A stretch of DNA of 64,000 nt from Rufibacter hautae (GTDB taxonomy: Bacteria; Bacteroidota; Bacteroidia; Cytophagales; Hymenobacteraceae), in assembly GCF_008271695.1 (NCBI RefSeq), contig NZ_VKKY01000002.1:558001-622000 (forward strand), read 5' to 3'. Below are positions 6,802 through 15,779 of the stretch, piece after piece. Positions within the stretch are counted from its first letter, which is position 1. Each line of letters starts with the position of its first letter. A program made the translations under genes and the position numbers. The notes below the pieces were generated by a model that had not been told where the DNA came from, searched no databases, and worked only from the letters and a program-made list of their open reading frames with translations.

Positions 6802-9180
6802 ATGAAAATACGAAACCTCCCTCTACCATCCTCTCTGCTTATCCTGTTCCTTGTTTTAGGCTCCTGCGCCGTTACCAAGAACGGGGAAGATGTACTCCGT
6901 TACGTGGATCCCAACATAGGTACGGCCCATAGCCGGTGGTTCTTCTACACCCCGGCCGCGGTGCCCTATGGCATGGCCAAGTTGGCTCCCTCCACCAACG
7001 GGCATTACGGAAATAAGGACGGGTGGGAGGCCGTAGGCTACGATACCCGCCACAACTCCATAGAAGGGTTTGTGCATTTCCATGAATGGCAGGTGGGCGG
7101 GGTAAGCTTTATGCCTACGGCCGGAGAGCTCCAAGTAAAACCCGGCGAACTGGAAAACAGCAGAAGCGGCTATCGGTCAGATTTTGACCGGAGAAACGAA
7201 GTGGCGCAGCCAGGCTATTACAAGGTTCTACTGGATGAGTTCAAGATCACCGCCGAGCTGACTGCCACCAAGCACGTAGGGTTTCACCGGTATACTTTTC
7301 CCCAAAACCAGCAATCAAGGATTATCCTGGACATAGGGAACGTGCAGGGCGAGAGCGGTTGGGTGACGGATGCTTCCATTGAAATGGTCGATGATACGCA
7401 TTTCGAGGGTTTTGTCCATACCTACCCGAAATATGTAAAGAAATACGACCCAAAAGGGAAGGTTTCCATGTATTTTTATGGAGAGATAAGCAATAAGCCT
7501 TTGCGCGTGGGCTCATTTACGGAAAAAGGAGTAGAGGCTTCTTCCTCCGTAGCCACGGGCAAAGGAGCCGGGCTCTTCCTGGAATACAATACCCAAAACC
7601 AGGAGGCTATTGAAATCAAAGTAGGGCAATCGTACACGTCCACCCAGAATGCCAAATTGAACCTGTCCGCCGAAGCCGAGAAGCTGTCGTTTGACAAAGC
7701 AAAGGAACAGGCCCAAAGCGCTTGGCGGGAAGAGCTAAACAAGCTGCGGGTAGAAGGCCCTGATGAAAAGAACAAGGTTAAATTCTATACCGGTTTATTC
7801 CATGCTTTACTGGGTCGGGGCGTGGCCAGCGACGTGAATGGCTCCTTCCCCCGGCATGACGGCACGATCGGGCAGCTACCCCGCGACGCGAAAGGAAACT
7901 TTAGCTATAATTTCATGAACACGGACGCCATCTGGGGAGGTTATTGGAACCTGACGCAATTGTGGACCTTGGCCTATCCGCAGCATTACAATGACTTCGT
8001 ACACACCCAGCTACAGGTCTATAAAGAAAGAGGATGGTTCGGTGACGGGATCGCCAACAGTAATTTTGTTTCAGGAGTAGGTACAAACATGGTAGGGTTG
8101 GCCATTGCGGCAGCTTACAATGCTGGAATCAGAGATTATGATACGGAGCTGGCCTATAAAGCAGTGTATGAAAATGAAATGGGCTGGAAAAACAGGGCAG
8201 AGGGTTCCGGTAAAATGGATGTGAAAGCCTTTGTGGAGCGTGGGTACAGTCCTTTTATAGGAGGTGGCAATGAATTCATTACTGATTCCACGGGGTCCAC
8301 GTTTTCGGCGTCCCATACCATGGAGTACGCCTTCAGTGCCTACGCTGCCGCCCAAATGGCAAAATCCATGGGCAAAACAGAAGACTACCAGAAGTTAATA
8401 AAGTATTCAGACGGTTGGAAGCACCTGTTTAACCCACAGTCTAAATTGATACACCCTAAAGACCTCCGGGGCAATTTCATAACCTCGTTTGACCCAAATC
8501 AGGCTTGGAGAGGATTCCAGGAAGGGAATGCCATCCAATATACCTTTTTTGTCCCCCAGAACCCGGAAGCCTTGATCTCTGCAGTCGGCAAAGAGGAATT
8601 TAACACTAGGTTGGATGATATCTTTACCAAATCCCAGAAAAACGCTTTCGGGGGTGGTAAGACCATTGATGCCTTCGCGGGCATCAACTCCCTCTACAAC
8701 CACGGGAATCAGCCTAACCTGCACATAAGCTGGCTCTTTAACTTTTCTGGCAAGCCATGGCTAACCCAAAAATGGACAAGGGCTATCTGCAATGAATTCT
8801 ACGGTACAGAGGGCGTGCATGGCTACGGCTACGGGCAGGACGAAGACCAGGGCCAATTGGGGTCCTGGTATGTCATGGCAGCACTTGGCCTGTTTGACGT
8901 GAAAGGCTTCACTGATGCCAGACCTATCATCCAGATCGGGAGCCCTTTGTTTGACAAGGCCACGATAACCTTAGGGAACCAAAAGAAGCTTGTCATTGAG
9001 ACCAAGAACAACCTGGCAGATAACGTGTATATACAGTCTGCCTCTTTCAATGGGAAGCCTTTGACCAATAACTGGTTGTATCTGGATGAATTAAAGAGAG
9101 GCGGTAAGCTAGAATTTGTCATGGGGAACCAGCCGAATGAAGCCTGGTGCGCTACGGTTCCCCCTTCGGCAGCACAATAG
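6802..9180 (+). CDS. GH92 family alpha-mannosidase-like lipoprotein
   Basis: Glycoside hydrolase family 92, calcium-dependent exo-alpha-mannosidases with an N-terminal beta-sandwich and an (alpha/alpha)6 barrel. 792 residues is typical. The N-terminus has a lipoprotein signal (LFLVLGSC), so it is probably periplasmic or surface-attached. Seen in order: YVDPNIGTAHSRWFFYTPAA, PYGMAKLAPST, a barrel segment with NTDAIWGGYWNLTQLW, and near the C-terminus the catalytic-site loop GQDEDQGQLGSWYVMAALG with Asp680 and Asp682. Most GH92 members read GNDDxGQMSxWYV there, so this is a divergent branch and the linkage or sugar could differ. No SusCD is adjacent. Confidence in family is high, in substrate low. 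Confidence 0.88.
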   Translation: MKIRNLPLPSSLLILFLVLGSCAVTKNGEDVLRYVDPNIGTAHSRWFFYTPAAVPYGMAKLAPSTNGHYGNKDGWEAVGYDTRHNSIEGFVHFHEWQVGGVSFMPTAGELQVKPGELENSRSGYRSDFDRRNEVAQPGYYKVLLDEFKITAELTATKHVGFHRYTFPQNQQSRIILDIGNVQGESGWVTDASIEMVDDTHFEGFVHTYPKYVKKYDPKGKVSMYFYGEISNKPLRVGSFTEKGVEASSSVATGKGAGLFLEYNTQNQEAIEIKVGQSYTSTQNAKLNLSAEAEKLSFDKAKEQAQSAWREELNKLRVEGPDEKNKVKFYTGLFHALLGRGVASDVNGSFPRHDGTIGQLPRDAKGNFSYNFMNTDAIWGGYWNLTQLWTLAYPQHYNDFVHTQLQVYKERGWFGDGIANSNFVSGVGTNMVGLAIAAAYNAGIRDYDTELAYKAVYENEMGWKNRAEGSGKMDVKAFVERGYSPFIGGGNEFITDSTGSTFSASHTMEYAFSAYAAAQMAKSMGKTEDYQKLIKYSDGWKHLFNPQSKLIHPKDLRGNFITSFDPNQAWRGFQEGNAIQYTFFVPQNPEALISAVGKEEFNTRLDDIFTKSQKNAFGGGKTIDAFAGINSLYNHGNQPNLHISWLFNFSGKPWLTQKWTRAICNEFYGTEGVHGYGYGQDEDQGQLGSWYVMAALGLFDVKGFTDARPIIQIGSPLFDKATITLGNQKKLVIETKNNLADNVYIQSASFNGKPLTNNWLYLDELKRGGKLEFVMGNQPNEAWCATVPPSAAQ

Positions 9181-9585
9181 CGGCATCAGCGCCAGGCAAT
9201 GGATCCTGAACGCTTAGCGCATTCCCCTAGATGGCCTACGATCGGTTTTTAGGGAACATTCCATGTACAGGGTGAATTTTTAAATACACAAAGAACCTTT
9301 ATTACTTAGACTGGGAAAGACAATTCCTTGGTGGGATGTATAACCACCAAGGAAAACCCTGGGTAGTGCAGGGACTTTGGTGGCATTACCTTTACTCCGG
9401 TAATGTGGCTTTCCATCCAAACAGAGCGTTAGAGCCCCTGAAAGCCGCCGCCGAGATTCTCCTTTACATTAAGATATAGCAGTGCTAATGCGTGTAGAAG
9501 GTATGTTCTTTCTACTGGAATGGTTTCCCATTTAAGCGCGAACTTTGGAATTTTGAAGAGTATAAAACCCCTAAATCGTTATCCT
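9181..9585. other. intergenic region with a possible gene remnant and hairpin
   Basis: A hairpin TTCCTTGGTGG (9324-9334) with CCACCAAGGAA (9344-9354) lies inside an open frame at 9276-9479 that has coding character but no start codon before 9336. See the pseudogene entry. Confidence 0.4.
9276..9479 (+). pseudogene. possible remnant of an unidentified gene
   Basis: The frame runs from just after the TGA at 9273-9275 to the TAG at 9477-9479 (about 67 codons). It reads YYLDWERQFLGGMYNHQGKP, then WVVQGLWWHYLYSGN and ALEPLKAAAEILLYIKI, which has the composition of a folded protein and Trp/Tyr-rich clusters. The first ATG is at 9336. I cannot assign a family. It may be the tail of a decayed gene or chance. 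Confidence 0.25.
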
Positions 9586-9915
9586 ATGCCTAGGCTGTGT
9601 TTCACCCTTGATCTGAAAGATGACGTCACCCTGATCGCTGAGTACGAGGCCTACCATGAAAAAGTGTGGCCAGAAGTAAAGGAAAGCATTACCCAAGCAG
9701 GTATTGAGCAGATGGAGATTTACCGGTGGGGCAACCGCTTATTCATGATCATGGAAGTAAGTAAGGATTTTAGTCCGGAGCGAAAGAGGGAAGCAGATGC
9801 GGCAAATCCCAAAGTGCAAGCGTGGGAGGAACTGATGTGGAAATACCAGCAGGCTTTGCCCGGCGCAAAGGAAGGGGAGAAGTGGCAGTCAATGAAAAAG
9901 ATCTTCACCCTGTGA
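9586..9915 (+). CDS. L-rhamnose mutarotase-like protein (RhaM/DUF718)
   Basis: Small dimeric alpha/beta barrel protein of the RhaM family, which interconverts sugar anomers. 109 residues from the ATG at 9586, which matches the family length; the longer frame from 9520 adds 22 residues without similarity. Conserved features are the N-terminal RLCFTLDLKDDVTLIAEYEA, the YHEKVWPEV motif with Tyr and the catalytic-type His, MEIYRWGNRLFMIMEV and a Trp-rich C-terminus (VQAWEELMWKYQQ). No rhamnose catabolic genes are adjacent, so the sugar may be fucose or another hexose. It might serve the upstream GH92 enzyme, but the intervening gap makes this weak. Confidence 0.8.
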   Translation: MPRLCFTLDLKDDVTLIAEYEAYHEKVWPEVKESITQAGIEQMEIYRWGNRLFMIMEVSKDFSPERKREADAANPKVQAWEELMWKYQQALPGAKEGEKWQSMKKIFTL

Positions 9916-9978
9916 AACCAACTAAAGGAGAATGCCAACCTTCTACGCTTGGTCTTTTCAAATTGACGGAGGAATAGG

Positions 9979-9986
9979 TACCTTTG
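9979..9986 (+). promoter_or_regulatory. possible -7 box of the next gene
   Basis: TACCTTTG matches the TAnnTTTG consensus 33 bases before the ATG at 10020. No well-spaced TTG -33 box was found, so the call is tentative. Confidence 0.35.
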
Positions 9987-10019
9987 TTTCTTTCTCGCCT
10001 GACCTAAGATTCACGTAAA

Positions 10020-10433
10020 ATGCGCCTATACAGCAGCCACCTGCTCACCTTAGACTATGACCCAAGCACGGATATTCTTTTCACAGAATGGCCCAGTGCT
10101 CACCCCTATAATCTAAACGAAGTAGACAAGGCCCTGCAAATTCTGGTGGAAACCATCCGGAATTACGATGTGAAAAGACTCCTTATTGACGCGAGCCAGA
10201 CAAAGGTTGATCCCGATTTGGACGAGGAGCGCTATAAAGAAATCATCCTGAGGTTCGCCTACGACCTGATGAAGACACGCCTGCAGAAGTCCGCAAGGGT
10301 TTTAACCGCGGACAAAGCCCGTGAAGCAAGGTCCCAAGAGATTGCCCAAGAAGTCTCGCAGAAAACCCATTTATCCGTGCAGAGCCAGTCCTTCGCTACC
10401 AGGTCAGAAGCCCAGGCTTGGCTGCTGGAATAA
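10020..10433 (+). CDS. conserved hypothetical, STAS/SpoIIAA-like fold
   Basis: 137-residue soluble protein without signal peptide. The pattern LDYDPSTDILFTEWPSAHPY followed by a helix, VKRLLIDASQT and a long helical part resembles the SpoIIAA-like small proteins common in Hymenobacteraceae, where a central strand carries LLID(A/T). No catalytic residues are evident. It stands as a single gene between the mutarotase and the fructan locus, with a TAnnTTTG box upstream. Role unknown. Confidence 0.6.
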   Translation: MRLYSSHLLTLDYDPSTDILFTEWPSAHPYNLNEVDKALQILVETIRNYDVKRLLIDASQTKVDPDLDEERYKEIILRFAYDLMKTRLQKSARVLTADKAREARSQEIAQEVSQKTHLSVQSQSFATRSEAQAWLLE

Positions 10434-11042
10434 GGTTTCTTTCCTCTGGGCCAGCTTGCAAGGTTATCAAAAAAAGAGGAATGTTCATCCAAACCTCTAT
10501 TAACCTGATTATCCTTGTTCTCTTTTAGAGTCAGAATTAATGTCTCTTGATATTGTATTATCCCTTCTCCGGATTGATGGAAATAAACGACAAAGCAGAC
10601 CAATAGAATAGGGGAAGTAAGTAGTAGTAATTTGGTATTTGCTTAATTGACTTGCTGTGAGTCGTTATTTAGAATTGTTTGTTTACCTCTGGTCCGGGTA
10701 ACAAGTTGAGAAAAAAGGAGATTTTGTTGCCCCTGGCATAAAGAGATAAAGAGCCGAGGTCTCCGACTTTCGGCTCTTTGTATTTAGGTAGATAGTTGGC
10801 CCTACTGAAAATTTCCCCGTCTACCAGATACCTTAGCCGCTGTGCCTCTGCTCCTGAAGCTCTTGATGTAAATTTTCTAAACAATTCCTTTAGCCGCGCC
10901 GGCTGTCCTCGCTATCCCATTTGAAGATTCTTTAAAAAAGCGTAATTTAGGAGTTGGGAAATTGAGTTTTCCTCAGGAGGATGGATGGTTTTATTGAGTT
11001 TTCAAAAAAACACCGCAAAAACAGGCAGGCAAACACCGGTAG
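10434..11042. other. intergenic region upstream of the fructan sensor
   Basis: About 600 bases without a convincing gene. A hairpin AAAGAGCCGA (10748-10757) with TCGGCTCTTT (10770-10779) is the only clear structure. Antisense frames in this region look random. No TAnnTTTG box was found close to the sensor start. Confidence 0.45.
10748..10779. terminator. bidirectional terminator-like hairpin
   Basis: A 10-bp perfect stem AAAGAGCCGA/TCGGCTCTTT with a 12-nt loop. T-tracts flank it on both strands. It lies 315 bases after the upstream gene, so its target is unclear. Confidence 0.5.
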
Positions 11043-13841
11043 ATGAGAAAGTTGATTTTTGAAATGAGGATGGCGTTACTCTTTCTGCTCCTGGTGTCCT
11101 TTTTGGCTTCTTGCAGAGAGGCCCAGGAAACGAAAGAGTTTACCATAGGTTTTTCCCAATGCACAGAGGGAGATGCCTGGCGGAAAGCTATGCACAAAGA
11201 AATGGCCCGTGAAGCATCTTTCCACCCAGAACTCAGCCTGCAAATCAAAGACGCCAAGAATAGCAACGCTACCCAAATAAAGCAGATCAGGGAGTTTATA
11301 AACCAAAAGGTTGATTTGCTGATTGTGTCGCCTAATGAATCTGAACCTATCTCAGGGGTAGTGGAAGAAGCCTTTGAGAAAGGAATCCCAGTCATACTGG
11401 TAGACCGCAAAATCAACTCCTCTTCTTACAGTGCCTACGTGGGTGCCGATAATTTCCAGATTGGTAAGTTGGCCGGAGATTATGTGGTGAATCTACTGAA
11501 AGGCAAAGGCAAGGTGATTGAAGTGTGGGGTTTGGAAGGATCCTCGCCGGCCATTGAGCGTCACAAGGGATTTCTGGAAGCCGTCCATAAGTTTCCGCAG
11601 GTCCAGGTAGTGGCACAGGTGAAAGGCGAGTGGGAAAAGGAAATCGCGAAAGACCGTTTCCCGGCTGTTTTTAAAGAGCACCAAGACGCGGATCTGGTGT
11701 TTGCGCACAATGACGTCATGGCGCTTGGCTCTTTTGAGAGCTTGAACGGCTTTGAGGCCCAGAGCAAGTTGAAGTTCATCGGGTTCGATGCGTTGGGTGG
11801 TCCTAACGGGGGTCTGCAGTTGGTAGAAGACGGTATACTGGATGCCACTTTCCTGTACCCTACGGGCGGGGAGGAGATCATCCAACTGGCCTACAACATT
11901 CTGCATAACCGCCCCTTTAAAAAGGAGAACATCCTCAACACCACCGTTATTGACGAGCGCAACGTCCATATTCTTAAACAGCAGACCAATAAGATTATCA
12001 GTCAGGAAGAGAATATTAACCGGCAGCAAAACAAGATCAACGAGCAGATCAAGATCTACAACAACCAGCGGACCCTGCTGTACATCCTGGTGTTTAGCTT
12101 GACGGTGATTATTGTGCTGGGGGCTTATGCGCTGTACTCGCTGAAAGTTCGGCACGAAACCAACCGGGCCTTGATTGCCAAAAACCGTGAAATTTTGCAG
12201 CAGCGGAATGAGATAGCCGAGATGGCCAAAAAGGCCGAGAAAGCCAATGAGGCAAAACTCAAGTTCTTCACTAACGTGTCACATGAATTCCGGACGCCGC
12301 TTACCTTGATTCTGGGTCCGGTAGAGGACGCGCTGCAAAGCAATATTTCCCTCGGGTTAAAGAAAGACATGCTGCTGGTGCGGCAGAATGCCCTGCGCTT
12401 GCTCAAACTAGTAAACCAGCTCATGGATTTCAGGAAGGTGGAGCGTAAGAAAATGCGCCTGCAGGCCACCGAGAACGAGTTAGTGAAGTTTGTGGAGGAC
12501 GTAGTGCAGTCTTTCGAGCGGTTGGCCAAGAAGCGGCACATCCAATTAAAAGTCATTTCTCGGCTGAAGGAAATCAACGTGTACTTTGACAAAGATAAGG
12601 TAGACAAGATCCTGTTCAATCTGCTGTCCAACTCCTTCAAGTTCACCAAAGAGAATGGCCGCGTCACGCTGCTGATTGAATTGTCTGATGACCGAAACCA
12701 TGTGCTGGTCACCGTAGAGGATAACGGCAAAGGCATGACCCCCGTTCAGGTAGCCAATGCCTTTGACCGGTTTTACACCGCCGAGGACAATGCCAGCCTG
12801 GGGACCGGTTTGGGCTTGGCGCTTTCCAAGGAATTCATCAAACTGCATCACGGCGAGATTTCGGTGGTGAGCAAAGAGCGCGAAGGCACCCGTTTCACTT
12901 TTAGCCTTCCTTTGGGAAAAGAGCACCTAAAAGAAGAGGAAATCGTTCAGGAAACCACCAAAGCTGGGCAGAATGCGCCATTGATGGCCGGTGTCCTGGA
13001 TGCGGACTTGGAGTTGCATACGGGCAGTCTGGCACAGGAAGATTCACCTACTGTAAAGGAGCACACCATTCTAGTGATTGAGGATAACAAAGAACTCCGG
13101 GAGTTCCTGGTTTCCAGGCTTACCGCCGATTTCAACGTGGTAGACGCGCCGCAGGGGAGCTTTGGTTTGCAGCAGGCCTTTGACATCATCCCAGACCTGA
13201 TTATCTGCGATGTGAACCTGCCGCAGAAAAACGGTTTGGAAATTACTTCTGCCCTGAAGAACGATGTCCGGACATCCCATATCCCGGTGATTCTGCTGAC
13301 CGCCAAAGATAGTTTGGAGCATAAGATTGATGGTATCCAGGCCGGGGCCGATTTGTATGTGACCAAACCGTTCAGTTTCCTTTACCTGCTGGAGCGGGTA
13401 AAAGGCCTTATCAGAAACCGGGACCTGCTCAAAGTCTATTATAATAGCGCCATCTCGGTAGACACTAAAACGCAGACGGCCCAACCAAAGCAATTGGATA
13501 AGAAGTTCATCAACGAGGTGGCCGCGCTGGTGGATAAAAACCTGCAGAACCCAGACCTGAGTGCGAATGACATCGCCGCTGGGTTGGGCATGTCCAGGGT
13601 GCATGTGTACAGGAAAATGAAGGCCTTGCTGGGTTACTCTTTGAACGACTACATCGTGAATACCCGGCTCAAGAAAGCCCGCCATCTGCTCTTGAACAGC
13701 CAGATGAATATCTCAGAGATCGCGTACGAAGTGGGCTTCTCTTCGCCGGCCTACTTCTCTACCGCCTTCAAGAATCACTTCAACATGAGTCCCTCAGAAT
13801 TCAAGGCCTCCAGACCAGGTAAAGAAAAGACTCAGGTTTAG
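11043..13841 (+). CDS. hybrid two-component sensor/regulator with LacI-type periplasmic domain (fructan HTCS)
   Basis: One-protein phosphorelay that senses a sugar outside the inner membrane and activates transcription. Residues 1-24 form a signal/anchor segment ending LLLVSFLASC. Residues about 30-310 are a periplasmic sugar-binding domain of the LacI/ribose-binding type (FTIGFSQCTEGDAWRKAMHK, IKQIREFINQKVDLLIVSPN, IPVILVDRKI, VFAHNDVMALG). A transmembrane helix lies at about 343-368, then a coiled coil. The histidine kinase has NVSHEFRTPLT with His414 and an ATP-binding domain (DNGKGM, GTGLGLALSKEF). The receiver has Asp723 in IICDVNLPQ, and an AraC HTH occupies about 830-925. The same architecture is known for BT1754 of Bacteroides thetaiotaomicron, which binds fructose. 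With the adjacent fructan genes this strongly suggests fructose or a short fructoside as ligand. Confidence 0.93.
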   Translation: MRKLIFEMRMALLFLLLVSFLASCREAQETKEFTIGFSQCTEGDAWRKAMHKEMAREASFHPELSLQIKDAKNSNATQIKQIREFINQKVDLLIVSPNESEPISGVVEEAFEKGIPVILVDRKINSSSYSAYVGADNFQIGKLAGDYVVNLLKGKGKVIEVWGLEGSSPAIERHKGFLEAVHKFPQVQVVAQVKGEWEKEIAKDRFPAVFKEHQDADLVFAHNDVMALGSFESLNGFEAQSKLKFIGFDALGGPNGGLQLVEDGILDATFLYPTGGEEIIQLAYNILHNRPFKKENILNTTVIDERNVHILKQQTNKIISQEENINRQQNKINEQIKIYNNQRTLLYILVFSLTVIIVLGAYALYSLKVRHETNRALIAKNREILQQRNEIAEMAKKAEKANEAKLKFFTNVSHEFRTPLTLILGPVEDALQSNISLGLKKDMLLVRQNALRLLKLVNQLMDFRKVERKKMRLQATENELVKFVEDVVQSFERLAKKRHIQLKVISRLKEINVYFDKDKVDKILFNLLSNSFKFTKENGRVTLLIELSDDRNHVLVTVEDNGKGMTPVQVANAFDRFYTAEDNASLGTGLGLALSKEFIKLHHGEISVVSKEREGTRFTFSLPLGKEHLKEEEIVQETTKAGQNAPLMAGVLDADLELHTGSLAQEDSPTVKEHTILVIEDNKELREFLVSRLTADFNVVDAPQGSFGLQQAFDIIPDLIICDVNLPQKNGLEITSALKNDVRTSHIPVILLTAKDSLEHKIDGIQAGADLYVTKPFSFLYLLERVKGLIRNRDLLKVYYNSAISVDTKTQTAQPKQLDKKFINEVAALVDKNLQNPDLSANDIAAGLGMSRVHVYRKMKALLGYSLNDYIVNTRLKKARHLLLNSQMNISEIAYEVGFSSPAYFSTAFKNHFNMSPSEFKASRPGKEKTQV

Positions 13842-13874
13842 GAGTTCTGTTTTAAAGGACCTCACTTCCATTAG

Positions 13875-13928
13875 GCACATCCCGTTTAGGAGCCGTTTTT
13901 ATGAAATCGGCCCCTAAACGGGATGTGC
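13875..13928 (+). terminator. terminator hairpin of the sensor gene, conserved-apex family
   Basis: Perfect 16-bp arms GCACATCCCGTTTAGG (13875-13890) and CCTAAACGGGATGTGC (13913-13928), followed by TTTTCG. The apex GCCGTTTTTATGAAATCGGC belongs to the shared hairpin-core family. It lies 33 bases after the stop codon. Confidence 0.85.
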
Positions 13929-14403
13929 TTTTCGCCTTAGAAGCATTCCTCTAATCACTTTACTTACAACCATCGGATAAATGGAATCTCGCTATTTTAC
14001 TTTCCTAAGGCTTTCTGCTTGTTAGAGATGATATAGGATTACAGGCTTCTGTGCGTCAAGATATTTCAAGGCAAATCCAAAATGCAAAGAACCATAAAGT
14101 TACAGGAGGCTTTGGTACTCAAGAGGAGGATTTTAGCAAAGTCTTAAAATGCCTTACAGTTGGGTTCTCCTTTCTGCATGATTTTCAAAAAACGGGCTAT
14201 AAATAGATAAACCTCATTTTGGATCTGGGCAGTAACCTTGGAATATGTATCATTTTTGGAACACTGGTTACAAATACGAAAGAGGGTATAAAATTGTAAT
14301 AGGTTAATTAACTGATAATCAGTTAATTGTAAATAAAAACCTTTAAGTATCAAAATGAATGCTTTTTGAGATTCTAATGAAATAGGAGAGTACTTCAGGC
14401 GTC

Positions 14404-14411
14404 TACCTTTG
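14404..14411 (+). promoter_or_regulatory. possible -7 box of the fructan operon
   Basis: TACCTTTG fits TAnnTTTG. No TTG is found at the expected spacing, as may be expected for a promoter that needs its HTCS activator. It argues for translation from ATG 14430 rather than the TTG at 14409, which would lie inside the box. Confidence 0.4.
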
Positions 14412-14429
14412 AGAAAAACATTTAAGTTC

Positions 14430-15767
14430 ATGGTAGGCAAAAAAGTATTCTTCTGGTCCATTGTGGTTGCATTGGGCGGATTCCTGTTCGGGTTTGATAC
14501 CGCGGTTATTTCGGGGGCTGAAAAGGCAATTCAGCAGTTGTGGAACCTGAATGTGTTTGAGCACGGCCTAACGGTGGCCATTGCTTTAGTAGGAACGGTG
14601 CTGGGTTCTTTAACCGGCGGTATTCCCTCAGACAAGTTCGGGCGCAAGAACACCTTATTTGGGATTGCAGTCCTTTATCTATTAGCCTCGGTGGGCACGG
14701 CACTGGCCCCTGACTGGTATACCTTTCTCATCTTCCGCTTCTTAGGCGGAATTGGGGTAGGGGTCTCATCGGTAACAGCTCCACTTTATATCTCAGAAAT
14801 TGCTCCTGCCAAATCAAGGGGCAAACTGGTGGCCTTGTTCCAGTTTAATATCGTGTTCGGGATTCTGATGGCCTATGTGTCCAACTATGCCTTTGCTGGG
14901 CTAGGGGAGCACGACTGGCGCTGGATGCTGGGTATCCAGGCGGTTCCTTCCATTATCTTCCTAGTAACGGTGCTCATGGTGCCTGAAAGCCCAAGATGGT
15001 TGTTGCTCAAGCGCGCTGATAAAGTGGAGGAAGCCAAAAGAACCCTGCAGATTGCCAATCCCGGGGCCAACGTGAACCAGATCGTGGCCGACATCCTCAT
15101 CTCGGCGCAGGAGCGCGACGACCATGGCAACAAGCCGGCTTTGTTCTCTAAAAAATATTCCCTACCCATTACCCTAGCGGTGCTGTTCGCCTTCTTCAAC
15201 CAGGTATCGGGCATCAACGCCATCATTTATTACGCGCCGCGCATTTTTGAAATGGTAGGTTTGGGGCAGGAATCGGCGTTGCTTTCCTCGGCGGGCATTG
15301 GGTTGGTGAACTTCCTTTTCACGCTTTTGGCCATGAACGTGATTGACCGGTTCGGTCGGCGCTCGCTCATGCTCATTGGGTCTGTGGGGCTAATCCTTAC
15401 TTTGGCTTTGGTAGCGAAGGCTTTCTACCTGGAGGAATTCAACGGCATAGCAGTTCCCATCTACCTGTTTGTATACATTGCCTTCTTCGCCTTCTCCCAA
15501 GGAGCGGTGATCTGGGTGTTCATCTCTGAGATTTTCCCTAACCAGGTGCGCGCCTCGGGTCAGGCCTTGGGCAGCTTCACTCACTGGATCATGGCTGCCA
15601 TTATCGCCTTCAGTTTCCCTTATATCTCAGAGACCCTGGGCGGCGGCAATACCTTCCTCATCTTCACCGGCATGATGGTGCTGCAACTCCTGTTTGTATG
15701 GCGCCTGATGCCGGAGACCAAAGGTACCTCCCTGGAGAAAATTGAAAAAAGCGTTGTATTCCATTAA
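14430..15767 (+). CDS. MFS sugar porter, probable fructose importer
   Basis: Inner-membrane 12-helix transporter of the sugar porter (GLUT/XylE) subfamily, likely proton-coupled. 445 residues from ATG 14430. Diagnostic motifs: GGFLFGFDTAVISGA in helix 1, the DKFGRK loop between helices 2 and 3, a PLYISEIAPAKSRGKL segment, PESPRWLLLK after helix 6, QVSGINAIIYYAP in helix 7, DRFGRRSLM and the C-terminal PETKGTSLE. It is the first gene of the fructan operon, 12 bases before fructokinase, which mirrors BT1757/BT1758 in B. thetaiotaomicron. Substrate fructose is inferred from context. Confidence 0.92.
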   Translation: MVGKKVFFWSIVVALGGFLFGFDTAVISGAEKAIQQLWNLNVFEHGLTVAIALVGTVLGSLTGGIPSDKFGRKNTLFGIAVLYLLASVGTALAPDWYTFLIFRFLGGIGVGVSSVTAPLYISEIAPAKSRGKLVALFQFNIVFGILMAYVSNYAFAGLGEHDWRWMLGIQAVPSIIFLVTVLMVPESPRWLLLKRADKVEEAKRTLQIANPGANVNQIVADILISAQERDDHGNKPALFSKKYSLPITLAVLFAFFNQVSGINAIIYYAPRIFEMVGLGQESALLSSAGIGLVNFLFTLLAMNVIDRFGRRSLMLIGSVGLILTLALVAKAFYLEEFNGIAVPIYLFVYIAFFAFSQGAVIWVFISEIFPNQVRASGQALGSFTHWIMAAIIAFSFPYISETLGGGNTFLIFTGMMVLQLLFVWRLMPETKGTSLEKIEKSVVFH

Positions 15768-15779
15768 TCCTTAGCCTGT

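Larger units (their letters stand above)
13842..14429. other. regulatory region between sensor and fructan operon
   Basis: Contains the terminator hairpin at 13875-13928 and a TACCTTTG box at 14404-14411. The sensor's operator should lie here, but I could not single out direct repeats. An AT-rich antisense frame (14144-14431) is not convincing as a gene. Confidence 0.5.

Noticed and set aside
10669-10884. 71-codon minus-strand ORF
   Set aside because: Contains a terminator hairpin in its middle (the KEPKVGDLGS part) and no recognisable domain.
14144-14431. AT-rich minus-strand frame upstream of the MFS gene
   Set aside because: Overlaps the promoter region and start of the transporter, no family features; kept only as a remote possibility.
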